Source of the DNA: Nostoc sp. UHCC 0926
GTDB taxonomy: Bacteria > Cyanobacteriota > Cyanobacteriia > Cyanobacteriales > Nostocaceae
Assembly (NCBI RefSeq): GCF_028623165.1
Contig: NZ_CP117768.1
Span: 5,770,001 to 5,834,000 of the forward strand
Reading direction: 5' to 3'
Length of the DNA stretch: 64,000 nt
Within the stretch, counting starts at the first letter, position 1; each line of letters opens with the position of its first letter. The position numbers were made by a program, and so were the translations under genes. The notes beneath the pieces are model-generated. The model made no database searches and had not been told where the DNA came from. It saw only the letters and a program-made list of their open reading frames with translations. This document shows positions 41,733 through 51,726 of this stretch, one piece after another.

Positions 41733-44700
41733 TTATTCAGCTATTAAGTTGGCGATCGCTTCTACTAACTCGGCTGGCTCTATTGGTTTGGCAAGATGCT
41801 TGTTAAATCCGGCTGTTAGTACCTGCTTGGCGTTCGTTTCTCCAGCATAGGCAGTAAGTGCGATCGCCCGAATTTGCCCTCCCTGCTCTGGTGGCAGTGT
41901 TCTTAACTGTCGCATAAACATACATCCATCGACTTCTGGCATCCCAATGTCGCTTAAAAGTATATCTGGTAAGGATTGGGTTAAAGCAGCTAGGGCTTCA
42001 TTTGCTGATGCCACTGCTGTCACATTTGCTCCATACTGCTCTAGCAAGAAAACAATAAATTCTCGCGTATCTACATCGTCATCCACTACTAAAATTTTCA
42101 CCCCATTCAAATTTGCGGATGGCTCTGAGTCGCTACTGTCCTGTTTAATCTCTGATTGATTTTGGATCAGCGGTAGTCTTACAGTAAAAGTTGCCCCCTG
42201 ATCTTCCCCCCTGCTTTCTACCTGGACTGTCCCGCCATGCAGTTCGACTAAGTGACGGACGATCGCTAACCCTAATCCCAATCCACCAAATTTTCTGGTG
42301 GTGCTGCTGTTCTCTTGGCGAAAATATTCAAACACGTAAGGTAGGAAATCAGGATCGATGCCTTTTCCTGTGTCGCTGACTTGAATTAATGCTGAGTTAA
42401 GAGTGCTAAGTGCTGAGTTGGAACTAGGACATGATGATAGTCGGATGTCAATCCGCCCCCCCGCAGGTGTAAACTTAACTGCGTTTGAGAGCAAGTTCCA
42501 GACGATTTGCTGCAATCGGTTGGAGTCACCTAAAACTTGTCCCAAATTTGGTTCTAGGCTGATATGCATTTGAATTGACTTAGCTTCTGCCGATAGCCGC
42601 ACTGTCTCCATTGCCGCCGAAATCACAGATGTCAGATCAACTGGGTAGATATTTAAGCTGAGTTTACCTTGTAAAATCCGGGAAATATCTAACAAGTCTT
42701 CAATCAGTTGCGCCTGTAACTTAGCATTTCGCTCAATAGTCTTCAGCGCTTGAGGGATTGTCTTTTCATCAAGTTTTTTGGTTTGGAGTAGCTTTGACCA
42801 TCCTAAAATTGGGTTGAGTGGCGATCGCAACTCATGAGAAAGGACTGCCAGAAACTCGTCTTTTATCCGGTTGGCGTTTTCTGCTGCTTCCCGTGCGGTT
42901 TGCTCTGCCTCGTATAGACGGGCACGTTCCATCGCTTGAGCGCACTGCTGTGCTAGTGCCAGGATAAAGGTATGGTCATCCTGGTTAAACTCCTGAATTT
43001 CGACAAAAGCTAGAGATATTCCACCTATGGCTCGTCCCTCGATGATCAATGGAATCGAAATCCAAGCTCCGTAGTTGTACCGAGCATACTCCTGAGCAAG
43101 ATGTGAGTAACGAGCCACCCTTGTTGCTGTTGGCTCTTGCCAGATCGGCTTTTTGGTTCGGACTGCTTCTGCCAGTGGCGCGGATGCATTAATAGAGAAT
43201 CGACGCCATGAATCTAGCGTTTCCTGTTGATAACCTACTGCCCGGACAATTTCTAGTTCAGTGCCGCTTTTAGTCAATAATGCTACTAAAGCAGAACTAG
43301 CTCCCAAAGCTGCCATGCCTTGCTCTACCATTACCTCAGCAACCTGTGTGGGAGTTAGAGATTCAGAAAGTGCAGCGGTAATAGCTTGCAGACGGGCAGT
43401 GCGAGATACTGCCCGTAAAGCTGCCTGTTGAGATTGCTGTGCTTCTTTGTAGAGTCGGGCATTATCAACAGCGATCGCCGCCCGACAAGCCAACTCCTCA
43501 GCTAACATCAGGCTTTTGGTGTCATAGCGACGACCTGAAGAAGATACCAAAGTCATAGCTCCCAGCACTCGTCCCCGAACTATCAGTGGTACACTCATAC
43601 CAGATGTCGGATTTAGTTCTTGCAAGATTTTTAGGTGAGCAGTGTTGTGGGTTGGCACTTGCATCTGTTTGTCACGAAAATGAGTAATTTGTGACTTGCC
43701 TGTGCGTATTACCTCAGCAACACCTTCTGTTTGTGTCAAATCAGGCGGATAATTTTCTAACTCTTCTACCAATTCTTGTTTCCCTGGATTGGCATGGGCT
43801 GCTGCTACCCGCAGGACTGATTGATTCTCACAAATAATATCAACTAAGCACCAATCAGCTATTTCAGGCACTGCTAAACGCGCCAAACTGGCTAAGGTTG
43901 TCTCGTAATCCAATGATCCAGCCAAAATCCCGCTAGCCTCGGCTATAAAACGCTGCTGCTCCTCCACCTGCTTGCGCTCAGTAATATCTCTTGAAGACGT
44001 CTGCATCTCTAAAATTTCTTTAGTTTGGCGATCGCGAATAGCTCGAAGAGTTGTTTCCAACCAGATATAATGTCCGTCTTGGTGACGAGCCTGGTGAGTA
44101 ATAGTACAAATATCTGGTAAATTGGCATTGACTGGGTAATTCTTAGCAATCTCTGCCAGATCATCAGGGTGAACTAACTGATAGCTGAGACGACCGACTA
44201 ATTCCTCTGGTTGATACCCCAGTACTGTGTAGCAAGCTGGTGAAATGTACAGAAGAGTTCCATTTACTGTATGGCGTGAAATAATATCAGTTGAATTCTC
44301 AGCCAGCAGCCGAAAACACGCCTCACTCTCGCCCAGTTTTGCTTCTGAGAGTTTGCGGACATTAATATTACGGAAATAAAGTGATAACCCTGTGGGTGAA
44401 GGATAGGCGCGAACCGCAAACCATGCATCAAAGGGTGGGTAATAATCTTCAAGCTCAAGCGGCATTCCTAGAGCAACTGCCCTTTGATAAAGCTGACCAA
44501 AGCTAGTAGCAGCCAGTTCTGGGAACTCTGACCACAAATTTTTTCCGAGCAGATCCTCGCCGGAACGCCCCAGATTTCTGCTTGCTTCATGATTGAGGTA
44601 GGTGAAGCGCCACTCACTGTCAAAGGCCAGAAAGCCGTCAGTGATCCTCTCCAAAATTTGGGTAACTTGCTCTTTGGCGTCCTCAGCCTCAACACGAGCC

Positions 44701-46505
44701 GCTTGCTCCCGCTCAAATAGCTGTTCACACTCTGCTTCGGCAAGCTTACGATCGGTGATTTCTTGGCAGATTGCGCCCACCCAAGTAATTTCATCGGGTA
44801 GTTTAATTGGATAATAATTTCCCGACCAATACCGCTGCTTTCCAGGCGCGGCGGGTGTCTCTCCACTAGTCTCTTGGGCAATAGATTCTCCCGTCTCGAT
44901 CACATGGCGGAAAGCTTCGATCACCGTAGGATCTATCCCAGGTAGCAGTTGGGCGACGGTCTTACCGATATGCACCTCTTGGGGAAAACCGTTAATCTCA
45001 GCTAAAGCGTCATTCAATCGAACGTATCTCAATTTCTCATCCCATAGGCCAATACCTATAGGTGCGTTATTGAAGAGGGTATCAAGCAGAACGTTAGCTT
45101 CAATCAAGCGAGTCTGTTCTGTTTTCAGTAGCACCAATAGTCGCTCACGGTCTGCCTCAGCCTGCTTGCGTTCGGTAATATCCACGCACATTCCTACCCA
45201 TTCGCGGATTTCGCCTGTTTCGTCGAGTATAGGCACACCGCGTATATTCATGTAACGGTATTCGCCATCATGTCGCAGAACACGATACTCGGCAACTGCA
45301 ACACTACGTGTAGGAAATGCCTGTTTCCAAATTGCCACCATCGAGGAACGATCTTCTGGGTGCAGTGCCTCAACCCAACCCCATCCTTTGTATTCTTCGG
45401 GACTTTGCCCTGTGAACACCTCCCAGGTTGGAATATCATCAACAACGTTGCCCCAAGGTGCCGCCCTCCAGACTATCGATGCGCTAGCTTCTGCCAGTGA
45501 ACGGTAGCGTGCTTCACTATCGCGCAGCGCAGCTTGCTGTTCGCTCAAATCTTGCCGCAAATCTGTAACCTCTTCAGCTTTCAGGTGATCAATTAAATCT
45601 TTAACAATGGTAAAGTCTTCCTCGCCAATCAACACACCTGGGGTTTCAAAAATCTGGCGATATTTTTCCTCGCTTTCTTGCAGTAACGACTCGGTTTGCT
45701 TCTGCTCGATGAACTGACCAATTTGAGTGGCGATCGCACTGATCATTTGAATTAAATTGGTGTCAGGCTGTAAAATTTGGTTGCTGAAAAATTCAATTAC
45801 ACCTAAGATTTTATTACCCAGCCGAATCGGAAATCCGATGGCGGCGGCAAAAAAATTCTCATTTTGGGCTTCTGAAATCCAAACAGGTTGACCACTTGCC
45901 CAAACTTGACCGGGTAAACCTTCATTAAAAGCAATTGTCTGCTGGTTGAATGGTTCTTTCTCCAAGTCAGATGAATACCAACTACTCATGCGGTGCAGAA
46001 CATTAGCTTCATCGTCTCCACTCCAAATTATCCCAGCTTGCCATCCTAAAGTTTCGCAAAGGGATTGGAGAATAGCTGGAACCACATTCACAAGCGTGGT
46101 AGCCTCAGCAAGGACGTGAGCGATCGCATACTGTACAGTTAGAAGCTGTTGGCTGCGTTTGCGCTCAGTAATATCTGTAATTAAGATTGATACGCCAGTT
46201 TCTGAGGGATAGACGCGGTTTTCCAACCAGCGATCCCATTTTGGATAGAAATACTCAAAATTTACTGGAACTTGTTCGGCAACAGCGCGGTGCAGTTCAG
46301 TGTAGAGTAGGCTATTAACTTTGTCAGGAAACTCCCAAATACTCTTGCCTAAGAAGTCTTCCTGATTCATCCCAGCTAGTTCAGCTAGCTTGTGATTAAC
46401 GTAGGTGTAGCGCCATTCACGATCCAATCTGATAAAAGCATCGCTGATCCTAGCTAAGAGCTGTTCAACGTCTTGGGTGATAGTTGCTGGAACTTCAGCA
46501 GTCAC
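41733..46505 (-). CDS. Multi-PAS/GAF hybrid histidine kinase with C-terminal receiver
   Basis: A 1590-aa cytosolic sensor with no transmembrane segment. Domain order: PAS (about 12-115), GAF (125-265), three or four PAS/PAC units (about 325-455, 470-595, 610-730, 735-855, each ending near DITERK- or EITDRK-like text), GAF (870-1020), GAF (1035-1190), then HisKA with SHELRSPLNPILGWSKLL (phospho-acceptor H1224). The ATPase carries NAVKFTPAGG, DTGKGIDPDF and GGLGLGLAIVRHLVE. The receiver begins ILVVDDDVDTREF with D1519 (LLSDIGMPEVDG). GAF domains lack an obvious bilin-binding Cys motif, so redox or small-ligand sensing is more likely than light. No partner regulator is adjacent. Its 3' end has been copied to 35.3 kb. 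Confidence 0.93.
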   Translation of the reverse strand: MTAEVPATITQDVEQLLARISDAFIRLDREWRYTYVNHKLAELAGMNQEDFLGKSIWEFPDKVNSLLYTELHRAVAEQVPVNFEYFYPKWDRWLENRVYPSETGVSILITDITERKRSQQLLTVQYAIAHVLAEATTLVNVVPAILQSLCETLGWQAGIIWSGDDEANVLHRMSSWYSSDLEKEPFNQQTIAFNEGLPGQVWASGQPVWISEAQNENFFAAAIGFPIRLGNKILGVIEFFSNQILQPDTNLIQMISAIATQIGQFIEQKQTESLLQESEEKYRQIFETPGVLIGEEDFTIVKDLIDHLKAEEVTDLRQDLSEQQAALRDSEARYRSLAEASASIVWRAAPWGNVVDDIPTWEVFTGQSPEEYKGWGWVEALHPEDRSSMVAIWKQAFPTRSVAVAEYRVLRHDGEYRYMNIRGVPILDETGEIREWVGMCVDITERKQAEADRERLLVLLKTEQTRLIEANVLLDTLFNNAPIGIGLWDEKLRYVRLNDALAEINGFPQEVHIGKTVAQLLPGIDPTVIEAFRHVIETGESIAQETSGETPAAPGKQRYWSGNYYPIKLPDEITWVGAICQEITDRKLAEAECEQLFEREQAARVEAEDAKEQVTQILERITDGFLAFDSEWRFTYLNHEASRNLGRSGEDLLGKNLWSEFPELAATSFGQLYQRAVALGMPLELEDYYPPFDAWFAVRAYPSPTGLSLYFRNINVRKLSEAKLGESEACFRLLAENSTDIISRHTVNGTLLYISPACYTVLGYQPEELVGRLSYQLVHPDDLAEIAKNYPVNANLPDICTITHQARHQDGHYIWLETTLRAIRDRQTKEILEMQTSSRDITERKQVEEQQRFIAEASGILAGSLDYETTLASLARLAVPEIADWCLVDIICENQSVLRVAAAHANPGKQELVEELENYPPDLTQTEGVAEVIRTGKSQITHFRDKQMQVPTHNTAHLKILQELNPTSGMSVPLIVRGRVLGAMTLVSSSGRRYDTKSLMLAEELACRAAIAVDNARLYKEAQQSQQAALRAVSRTARLQAITAALSESLTPTQVAEVMVEQGMAALGASSALVALLTKSGTELEIVRAVGYQQETLDSWRRFSINASAPLAEAVRTKKPIWQEPTATRVARYSHLAQEYARYNYGAWISIPLIIEGRAIGGISLAFVEIQEFNQDDHTFILALAQQCAQAMERARLYEAEQTAREAAENANRIKDEFLAVLSHELRSPLNPILGWSKLLQTKKLDEKTIPQALKTIERNAKLQAQLIEDLLDISRILQGKLSLNIYPVDLTSVISAAMETVRLSAEAKSIQMHISLEPNLGQVLGDSNRLQQIVWNLLSNAVKFTPAGGRIDIRLSSCPSSNSALSTLNSALIQVSDTGKGIDPDFLPYVFEYFRQENSSTTRKFGGLGLGLAIVRHLVELHGGTVQVESRGEDQGATFTVRLPLIQNQSEIKQDSSDSEPSANLNGVKILVVDDDVDTREFIVFLLEQYGANVTAVASANEALAALTQSLPDILLSDIGMPEVDGCMFMRQLRTLPPEQGGQIRAIALTAYAGETNAKQVLTAGFNKHLAKPIEPAELVEAIANLIAE

Positions 46506-46517
46506 AGTCTCTGCTCC

Positions 46518-46750
46518 TCATTTTTGAAAGTATTTGGCTAAAAGCGCCTCACCGGGTTCTTCTATCTGGTATAGTAGCTTTTCAATTTCTTTCATAGTCA
46601 GTGCTGAAGGTCGTGTCCGTCCGTTTTCCCATAAGTTTGTAGTGTGGAACGAAACCCCTAACATCGTTGCCAGTTTTACCTATGAAAGTTTGAGACACTG
46701 CCGAGTCTTTCAAACAACTGTGCAATCCTTAATTGTTCGATTGCAGGCAT
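46518..46750 (-). pseudogene. Frameshifted HTH (XRE-like) regulator relic
   Basis: The minus strand begins MPAIEQLRIAQLFERLGSVS and shortly stops; a neighbouring frame continues KLATMLGVSFHTTNLWENGR then TRPSALTMKEIEKLLYQIEE and ends AKYFQK. The LGVSxxTxNxWENGRxxPS pattern is a classic XRE-type helix-turn-helix. The two halves would join with a small frame change plus loss of a few residues. It sits just upstream of the hybrid kinase in the same direction. An open frame on the opposite strand (46534-46752) is its shadow. Confidence 0.65.
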
Positions 46751-46840
46751 AAGGTAAATATATTTTTATTTTTCTACCAGATACTGGAATATAGCATCTG
46801 CGATCACTCTGACTGCATCTATCTACAGTTATAGAGTAAG

Positions 46841-46866
46841 TAGGGGCGCAAGGCCTTGCGCCCCTA
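46841..46866. repeat. Isolated core palindrome of the 90-bp MITE
   Basis: TAGGGGCGCAAGG and its exact reverse complement, 26 bp, without the MITE ends. Either a decayed element or an independently moving core. Confidence 0.75.
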
Positions 46867-46968
46867 AAAATGTACAAATAATTTTGGATAATTTATTTTT
46901 TGTCAGTCCCTTATGCAAACTATTTAAGCTAGTAGTAATAGAGTTGTTTCAATCCAGAGAATGAAAAT

Positions 46969-47253
46969 ATGAAGGTTTGGCTTGCCTGCTTTTTGGTGCT
47001 GTTTGCCTTGGCAGAACTGTTTGACTGGTTGCAAGAATTTAATCTGCCATTACCTATCTATATTTTGGGTGGCGCTTTTTTAGCTGTTGCTTCTAACTAT
47101 GATAAAATATTTGGCTCCTATTTCGATGATTCAAGCATCGAAGCATCACTCGAACAACCCCAGTTAGATTCACTAACCTCATCTACTAATCCTATTTCTT
47201 TCCCAATTGCCAGTCCTGTTGAAGATGCTCAAACTTCTCAAACAGATGATTAG
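46969..47253 (+). CDS. Small membrane-anchored hypothetical protein (94 aa)
   Basis: Two hydrophobic segments near the start (VWLACFLVLFALAELFDWL; YILGGAFLAVASNY) are followed by a 45-residue hydrophilic, Ser/Pro-rich tail (SSIEASLEQPQLDSLTSS). It is a cyanobacterial-type small membrane protein without a recognised family. The ATG follows AGAATGAAAAT, with a weak ribosome-binding site. It lies between the kinase relics and the CHASE2 kinase; no operon link is evident. Confidence 0.7.
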   Translation: MKVWLACFLVLFALAELFDWLQEFNLPLPIYILGGAFLAVASNYDKIFGSYFDDSSIEASLEQPQLDSLTSSTNPISFPIASPVEDAQTSQTDD

Positions 47254-47477
47254 CCGCATAGCGCGATGCCAAATAGCCCGCCCTTAGACATCGCTTGTCT
47301 GATTCTGTGGGTGAACGCTGCACGTAGCTAAGAGTAGGAATACACCAAGGTTTCTAAGTAGCAAGGAAATTGCTACATTAATAGAGAAGCTCAGATTAAT
47401 TAGCTTTTAACCTAAAGTCAGAAAATTAACTTCTGCGCCTGCAACATCTACCCAATTCAGGCTACCGTCGCAACGCC

Positions 47478-49676
47478 GTGATTAGTGGACTATTAGAAAA
47501 ACTCCGTGTCCCCTTTGCCAAAGTTCAGGATTCCCATAAAACTTCCAAGAGCAAAAGCTGGTTGCAAATTATTTTGGTTACCAGTGTAGGAGTTACTGCC
47601 TTTATATGGGCAGTTCGGGAACTGAAATGGTTGCAGTCTTGGGAGTTAATAGTTTATGACCAAATGTTGCGATCGCGTCCAACAGAAGCACCTGATCGGC
47701 GGATTTTGCTGGTAAAAATCACTGACGAGGATCTCAAACTACAGAAATGGACTCTATCAGATCGTACCATAAATCAGCTATTAGATAAAATTGAGTCTTA
47801 TCAACCGCGAATTGTTGGTTTATATCTTTTCCAACCAGAAGACAACAATTTGGCAGCTAAGGAGCAAAATCAAGATAATATCATTAGCACCTGTTTGTTC
47901 AGCAGCTTGGGTAGAGATGAAATACCACCGCCACCCAATTTTCCTATAGATAATGTTGGGTTTAGTGATGTAGTTGCTGACAATGAAAACGACCAAATTC
48001 TCCGCCGCAGTTTGTTATTTGCTAACTCTACAGACAAGAAATGTATAACATCATTTGCATTTGGGGCGCAAATAGCAATTAATTATCTGGAAAAACAAGG
48101 CATTGAATACCAATTTACAAATAAAGGAGAATTTCAATTAGGTAAAACCCTCTTCCCGCGTTTACAAGCTAATTCTGGTGGCTACCAACATCTAGATGCA
48201 AATGGCTATCAAATATTATTAAATTACCATCACCCCAACAGCCTTACCAACCAAGTAACCCTGACACAAGTCCTCAGTGGCCAAGTCAATCCCAATTTAG
48301 TCAAAGACCATCTTGTAATTATTGGCACCACAGCAGCTAATCTTTCTTCAGGTAGCTTTTATACACCTTACAGCGCTTTGCCAGATCAACCAGCCAGAAT
48401 GCCTGCTCTGTTTATTCATGCACAAATAGCAAGTCAACTCATCAGTACAGTGTTGGATGGGCGACCTCTAATTTGGTATTGGCCAGACTGGGCAGAACTT
48501 ATTTGGGTGTGGGGCTGGTCATTCTTAGGTGGAATTATCGCATGGCGGTGGCAAAATCCGTTGCTGTTGCTAGTGGTGGACGGGACAACTCTACTTGGCT
48601 TAATAGTAATCTGCGTTGCTTTGTTTTTTCAAGCTGGATGGGTGCCATTAATCCCTTCTGCTCTTGCCTTAGTAATTAGTAGTATCTGTGTGATTGCTTA
48701 TACTAGCTATCAAAATCAGCGGCAAACTCAGGTGATTATTCTGCAAGTTGAAAAACAACAAGAAGCGATCGCCCAATTAAATGTACTCTTAGAAGATAAA
48801 ACAGCATTTCCCGACTCCTATCTTGACTTTCCTCCCCCAATTGATTCACCAAAAATAAAATCTGGTGATTTACTTTTGAGTGGACGCTACAAAATATCTC
48901 AAGTTCTTGGTGCAGGTGGATTTGGTCGCACTTATTTAGCACAGGATACTCAACGACCGGGTAATCCTACTTGTGTAGTGAAAAAGTTAATGCCAGCCCG
49001 TCAAGATCCACGATTTTTGCAAATTGCTCGCAGGTTGTTTAATAGTGAAGCTGAAATATTAGAATCTTTGGGTAAACATGATCAGATTCCCAAACTACTT
49101 GCTTATTTTGAAGATGACCACGAATTCTATTTAATTCAAGAATATATCGAGGGACATACCCTAAGTGAAGAATTACCACCTGTGCAGAATGTGCAGAACG
49201 AATCATTTGTGATGGAGATGCTCAAACAAGTTTTAGAAGTTCTAGAATTTGTTCACCAGCATCGAGTCATTCATCGTGATCTCAAACCGACTAATATTAT
49301 TAGATGCGCTGAAGATAATCGGCTGGTGTTGATTGACTTTGGTGCTGTCAAATTGATGCAACCGCCAAATAGTGAGCAAACCGAATTAGCGACAGTAGCC
49401 ATCGGGACGCGGGGTTATGCACCTCCAGAACAATTTGCCGGTCATCCCCGCTTATGCAGTGACATTTACGCTTTAGGAATGATTGGCATTCAAGCCATAA
49501 CTGGGATACCACCGCAAGAACTCCACCCAGATTTAGAAACAGGGAATGTGATGTGGCGGCAAACAGCGCCAGTCAGCGAAGAATTAGCGGCAATTTTAGA
49601 TAAGATGGTTTGTTATCATTTTAGCAATCGCTATCAATCAGCTGCCGCAGTTTTACAAGATTTAAAACGTTTTTAA
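47478..49676 (+). CDS. CHASE2-domain Ser/Thr protein kinase
   Basis: A 732-aa membrane-bound sensor kinase. After a short cytoplasmic start and one transmembrane helix (IILVTSVGVTAFIWAVREL), an extracytoplasmic CHASE2 domain (about 60-335) includes DRRILLVKITDEDLKLQKWT and DHLVIIGTTAANLSSGSFYT. Three transmembrane helices follow (about 335-410), then a protein kinase domain from about 463: GAGGFGRTYLAQD, catalytic HRDLKPTNII (H599, D601), DFGAVKLM (D620), and GTRGYAPPEQFAG. It should phosphorylate Ser/Thr of cytoplasmic targets in response to an external signal. The start is GTG at 47478; no better ATG lies before the first helix. Confidence 0.93.
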   Translation: MISGLLEKLRVPFAKVQDSHKTSKSKSWLQIILVTSVGVTAFIWAVRELKWLQSWELIVYDQMLRSRPTEAPDRRILLVKITDEDLKLQKWTLSDRTINQLLDKIESYQPRIVGLYLFQPEDNNLAAKEQNQDNIISTCLFSSLGRDEIPPPPNFPIDNVGFSDVVADNENDQILRRSLLFANSTDKKCITSFAFGAQIAINYLEKQGIEYQFTNKGEFQLGKTLFPRLQANSGGYQHLDANGYQILLNYHHPNSLTNQVTLTQVLSGQVNPNLVKDHLVIIGTTAANLSSGSFYTPYSALPDQPARMPALFIHAQIASQLISTVLDGRPLIWYWPDWAELIWVWGWSFLGGIIAWRWQNPLLLLVVDGTTLLGLIVICVALFFQAGWVPLIPSALALVISSICVIAYTSYQNQRQTQVIILQVEKQQEAIAQLNVLLEDKTAFPDSYLDFPPPIDSPKIKSGDLLLSGRYKISQVLGAGGFGRTYLAQDTQRPGNPTCVVKKLMPARQDPRFLQIARRLFNSEAEILESLGKHDQIPKLLAYFEDDHEFYLIQEYIEGHTLSEELPPVQNVQNESFVMEMLKQVLEVLEFVHQHRVIHRDLKPTNIIRCAEDNRLVLIDFGAVKLMQPPNSEQTELATVAIGTRGYAPPEQFAGHPRLCSDIYALGMIGIQAITGIPPQELHPDLETGNVMWRQTAPVSEELAAILDKMVCYHFSNRYQSAAAVLQDLKRF

Positions 49677-49839
49677 ATTAATTGAACTGAGGATTTGGGA
49701 GATATTTGCTGACGCGATTTTGAAGGCTGAGTGAAAAACTGGAATCAACAATACACAGATTTCGCAATAGCAAAGATAAACAAGGTGAAAAAGCAAAGTT
49801 TTATAATGGGATTTTCACACTGATGAATTAGAGGCGACT

Positions 49840-50772
49840 GTGACCACTACACTACACTGGCAAGAGCGGGTTGGTAATCAAAGGGATTGGGTTTGGCGGG
49901 GCTGGCAAACTCGCTATACTTACATTCGCCCTACCCAAAATAACCACAAGACAACACCTCTGATTCTGTTACATGGCTTTGGCGCTTCCATTGGTCATTG
50001 GCGACATAATTTAGAAGTGTTGGGTGAGCATCACACAGTTTACGCCATTGATATGCTGGGTTTTGGCGCTTCTGAAAAAGCCGCAGCTAATTACAGCATC
50101 GAACTCTGGGTAGAGCAGGTTTACGACTTTTGGAAAACATTTATCCGTCAACCAGCGATTTTGGTGGGTAATTCCAACGGTTCACTGATTTCCATGGCCG
50201 CCGCCGCCACCCACCCCGATATGGTGCTAGGTATGGTGATGATGAGTTTACCCGACCCTTCACTAGAGCAAGAAGCAATCCCTTCTGTGCTGCAACCAGT
50301 GGTCAGAGCAATTAAAAATATTGTCGCTTCGCCGTTGATTCTAAAACCTGTGTTTAACTTCGTGCGCCGTCCAGGGGTGCTGCGTCGCTGGGCAGGTCTT
50401 GCCTATGCTAAACCAGAGGCGATTACCGATGAACTCATAGAAATTTTAGCAGGGCCTCCCCAAGACATAGGTTCAGCGAGGGCTTTTAGTGCTTTATTCA
50501 AAGCTGCTATTGGAATTAACTTTAGTCCCAGTGTCAAGGCAGTGTTACCAACCTTAACAATTCCGATGCTGTTAATTTGGGGACAAAAGGATCGGTTTGT
50601 TCCCCCAGCCCTGGCCAACCAATTCGCGCAGTACAACGAAAAATTGGAAGTGCTGAATTTACCAGACGTAGGTCATTGTCCCCATGATGAATGTCCAGAA
50701 CAAGTCAACCAAGCTATTTTAGATTGGATTGAGAGATGGGTTAGCGATCGCCAACCGTTGCTTACTCCCTAA
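49840..50772 (+). CDS. Alpha/beta hydrolase
   Basis: A 310-aa hydrolase. HGFGAS (45-50) forms the oxyanion region, the nucleophile elbow is GNSNG with S112, the acid is in WGQKDRFVPPA, and the catalytic histidine in DVGHCPHDECPEQV. Cap region between about 140 and 230. GTG start at 49840; no signal peptide. Closely similar proteins are widespread in cyanobacteria and are annotated only as hydrolases or esterases, some linked to pheophytinase-like activity; the substrate remains open. The gene stands alone downstream of the CHASE2 kinase. Confidence 0.88.
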   Translation: MTTTLHWQERVGNQRDWVWRGWQTRYTYIRPTQNNHKTTPLILLHGFGASIGHWRHNLEVLGEHHTVYAIDMLGFGASEKAAANYSIELWVEQVYDFWKTFIRQPAILVGNSNGSLISMAAAATHPDMVLGMVMMSLPDPSLEQEAIPSVLQPVVRAIKNIVASPLILKPVFNFVRRPGVLRRWAGLAYAKPEAITDELIEILAGPPQDIGSARAFSALFKAAIGINFSPSVKAVLPTLTIPMLLIWGQKDRFVPPALANQFAQYNEKLEVLNLPDVGHCPHDECPEQVNQAILDWIERWVSDRQPLLTP

Positions 50773-51013
50773 ATATTATGCAATGGGAGCGATCGCGCCA
50801 GCCAGTAAGTAGTCGAACAGAATTAATTACACAATGTCATTCCGAATGTAGCGTTCGCAAAGCGTCTCATACACAAGCGAAGAGAAGCAAGTCGCTTACG
50901 GTTGGGATTGCTTCTCTTCTCTACGAGAGGCTGCGCCAACGCTGGCAATGACGGTAAATATTTTTGTCCATCTACTTACCTTTGCCACTATTGAATTTTG
51001 AATTGCTTAACAC
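50773..51013. other. Spacer with TCTCTACGAGAGGC repeat
   Basis: A cluster of small dispersed repeats: GCGTTCGCAAAGCGTCTC, AGCAAGTCGCTTACGG and CTTCTCTACGAGAGGCTGCG at 50850-50945. Located between convergent genes. Confidence 0.5.
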
Positions 51014-51382
51014 CTAGCCAATCGTGGCTTGGTTAGTGTCAACATCTGTAGCGCCATTCACAGAATTAGCTACAGAAATCATCTTGTTGAGAATTTCTTG
51101 ACTGGGAACTTTACCTTTCAATACTACAGTGCTACCCGTTTGAGCAACCCAAAGGGTATCAACATCATCGAGTTGGGGGTCTTGATCAAATGCCAACGCT
51201 ACCCGCTTTGCCAAGCCACTTTGGTCGTATTCGCCGCTTAATCCTAAACGTTCTGGGGGGATTGATTGCGTATCAGTAGAAGCAACACTAGTACTAGAAT
51301 CTGCCGCTATTGACTGCGGAGTAGGATTTACTTCGGCATTTTGAGGTTTTTCCATTCCAAATAATCTTTGTAACCAACCCAT
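51014..51382 (-). CDS. BON-domain protein
   Basis: A 122-aa protein. The N-terminal 45 residues are Ser/Thr/Pro-rich and probably disordered (MGWLQRLFGMEKPQNAEVNP). The C-terminal part, from about 55, is a BON domain: KRVALAFDQDPQLDDVDTLW, STVVLKGKVPSQEILNKMIS and VNGATDVDTNQ. BON domains bind membranes or act as small adaptors in osmotic-stress and secretin-type proteins. No signal peptide, so probably cytoplasmic or peripheral. AGGAGA ribosome-binding site before the start. Converges with the hydrolase gene. Confidence 0.85.
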   Translation of the reverse strand: MGWLQRLFGMEKPQNAEVNPTPQSIAADSSTSVASTDTQSIPPERLGLSGEYDQSGLAKRVALAFDQDPQLDDVDTLWVAQTGSTVVLKGKVPSQEILNKMISVANSVNGATDVDTNQATIG

Positions 51383-51726
51383 AAAAACTTTTCTCCTATT
51401 AGAGGCTTATTGAACGTGAGTATAAAAGCTTTACAAAAATACCGCATCTACCAATCAAAAGAGATGCATTCAATGAAATTCCTCCTTGCAGAATGATTTC
51501 TGCCCAATTTATCTCTAGAGAATGCAATGAGTGCAGCTATTGAGTTTACAATAAAAGGTCACACTGACAATTAGTGCAGTAGTACGTCACCGTAGAAAGA
51601 AACATACATTTTACAAAATGTCAAGAGTTTAGAACTCAAGGAATTTTGAATTTTGAATGAGTGAATTCTGCTAAACGGTACTAGTGTTACGTTACTCAAA
51701 TCCTGTTCTAGCCTCTGTTGGCGAAG
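51383..51726. other. Divergent promoter region
   Basis: Lies between the leftward BON gene and rightward ilvN. AT-rich with no clear riboswitch, T-box or leader peptide with Ile/Val/Leu codons, so attenuation control of ilvN is not supported. Confidence 0.35.

Noticed and set aside
41733..46505. Phytochrome-like light sensing by the hybrid kinase GAF domains
   Set aside because: No bilin-binding Cys motif or PHY-type region was seen; the domains look like generic PAS/GAF.
46534..46752. 72-codon plus-strand frame
   Set aside because: It is the antisense shadow of the HTH relic read on the minus strand.
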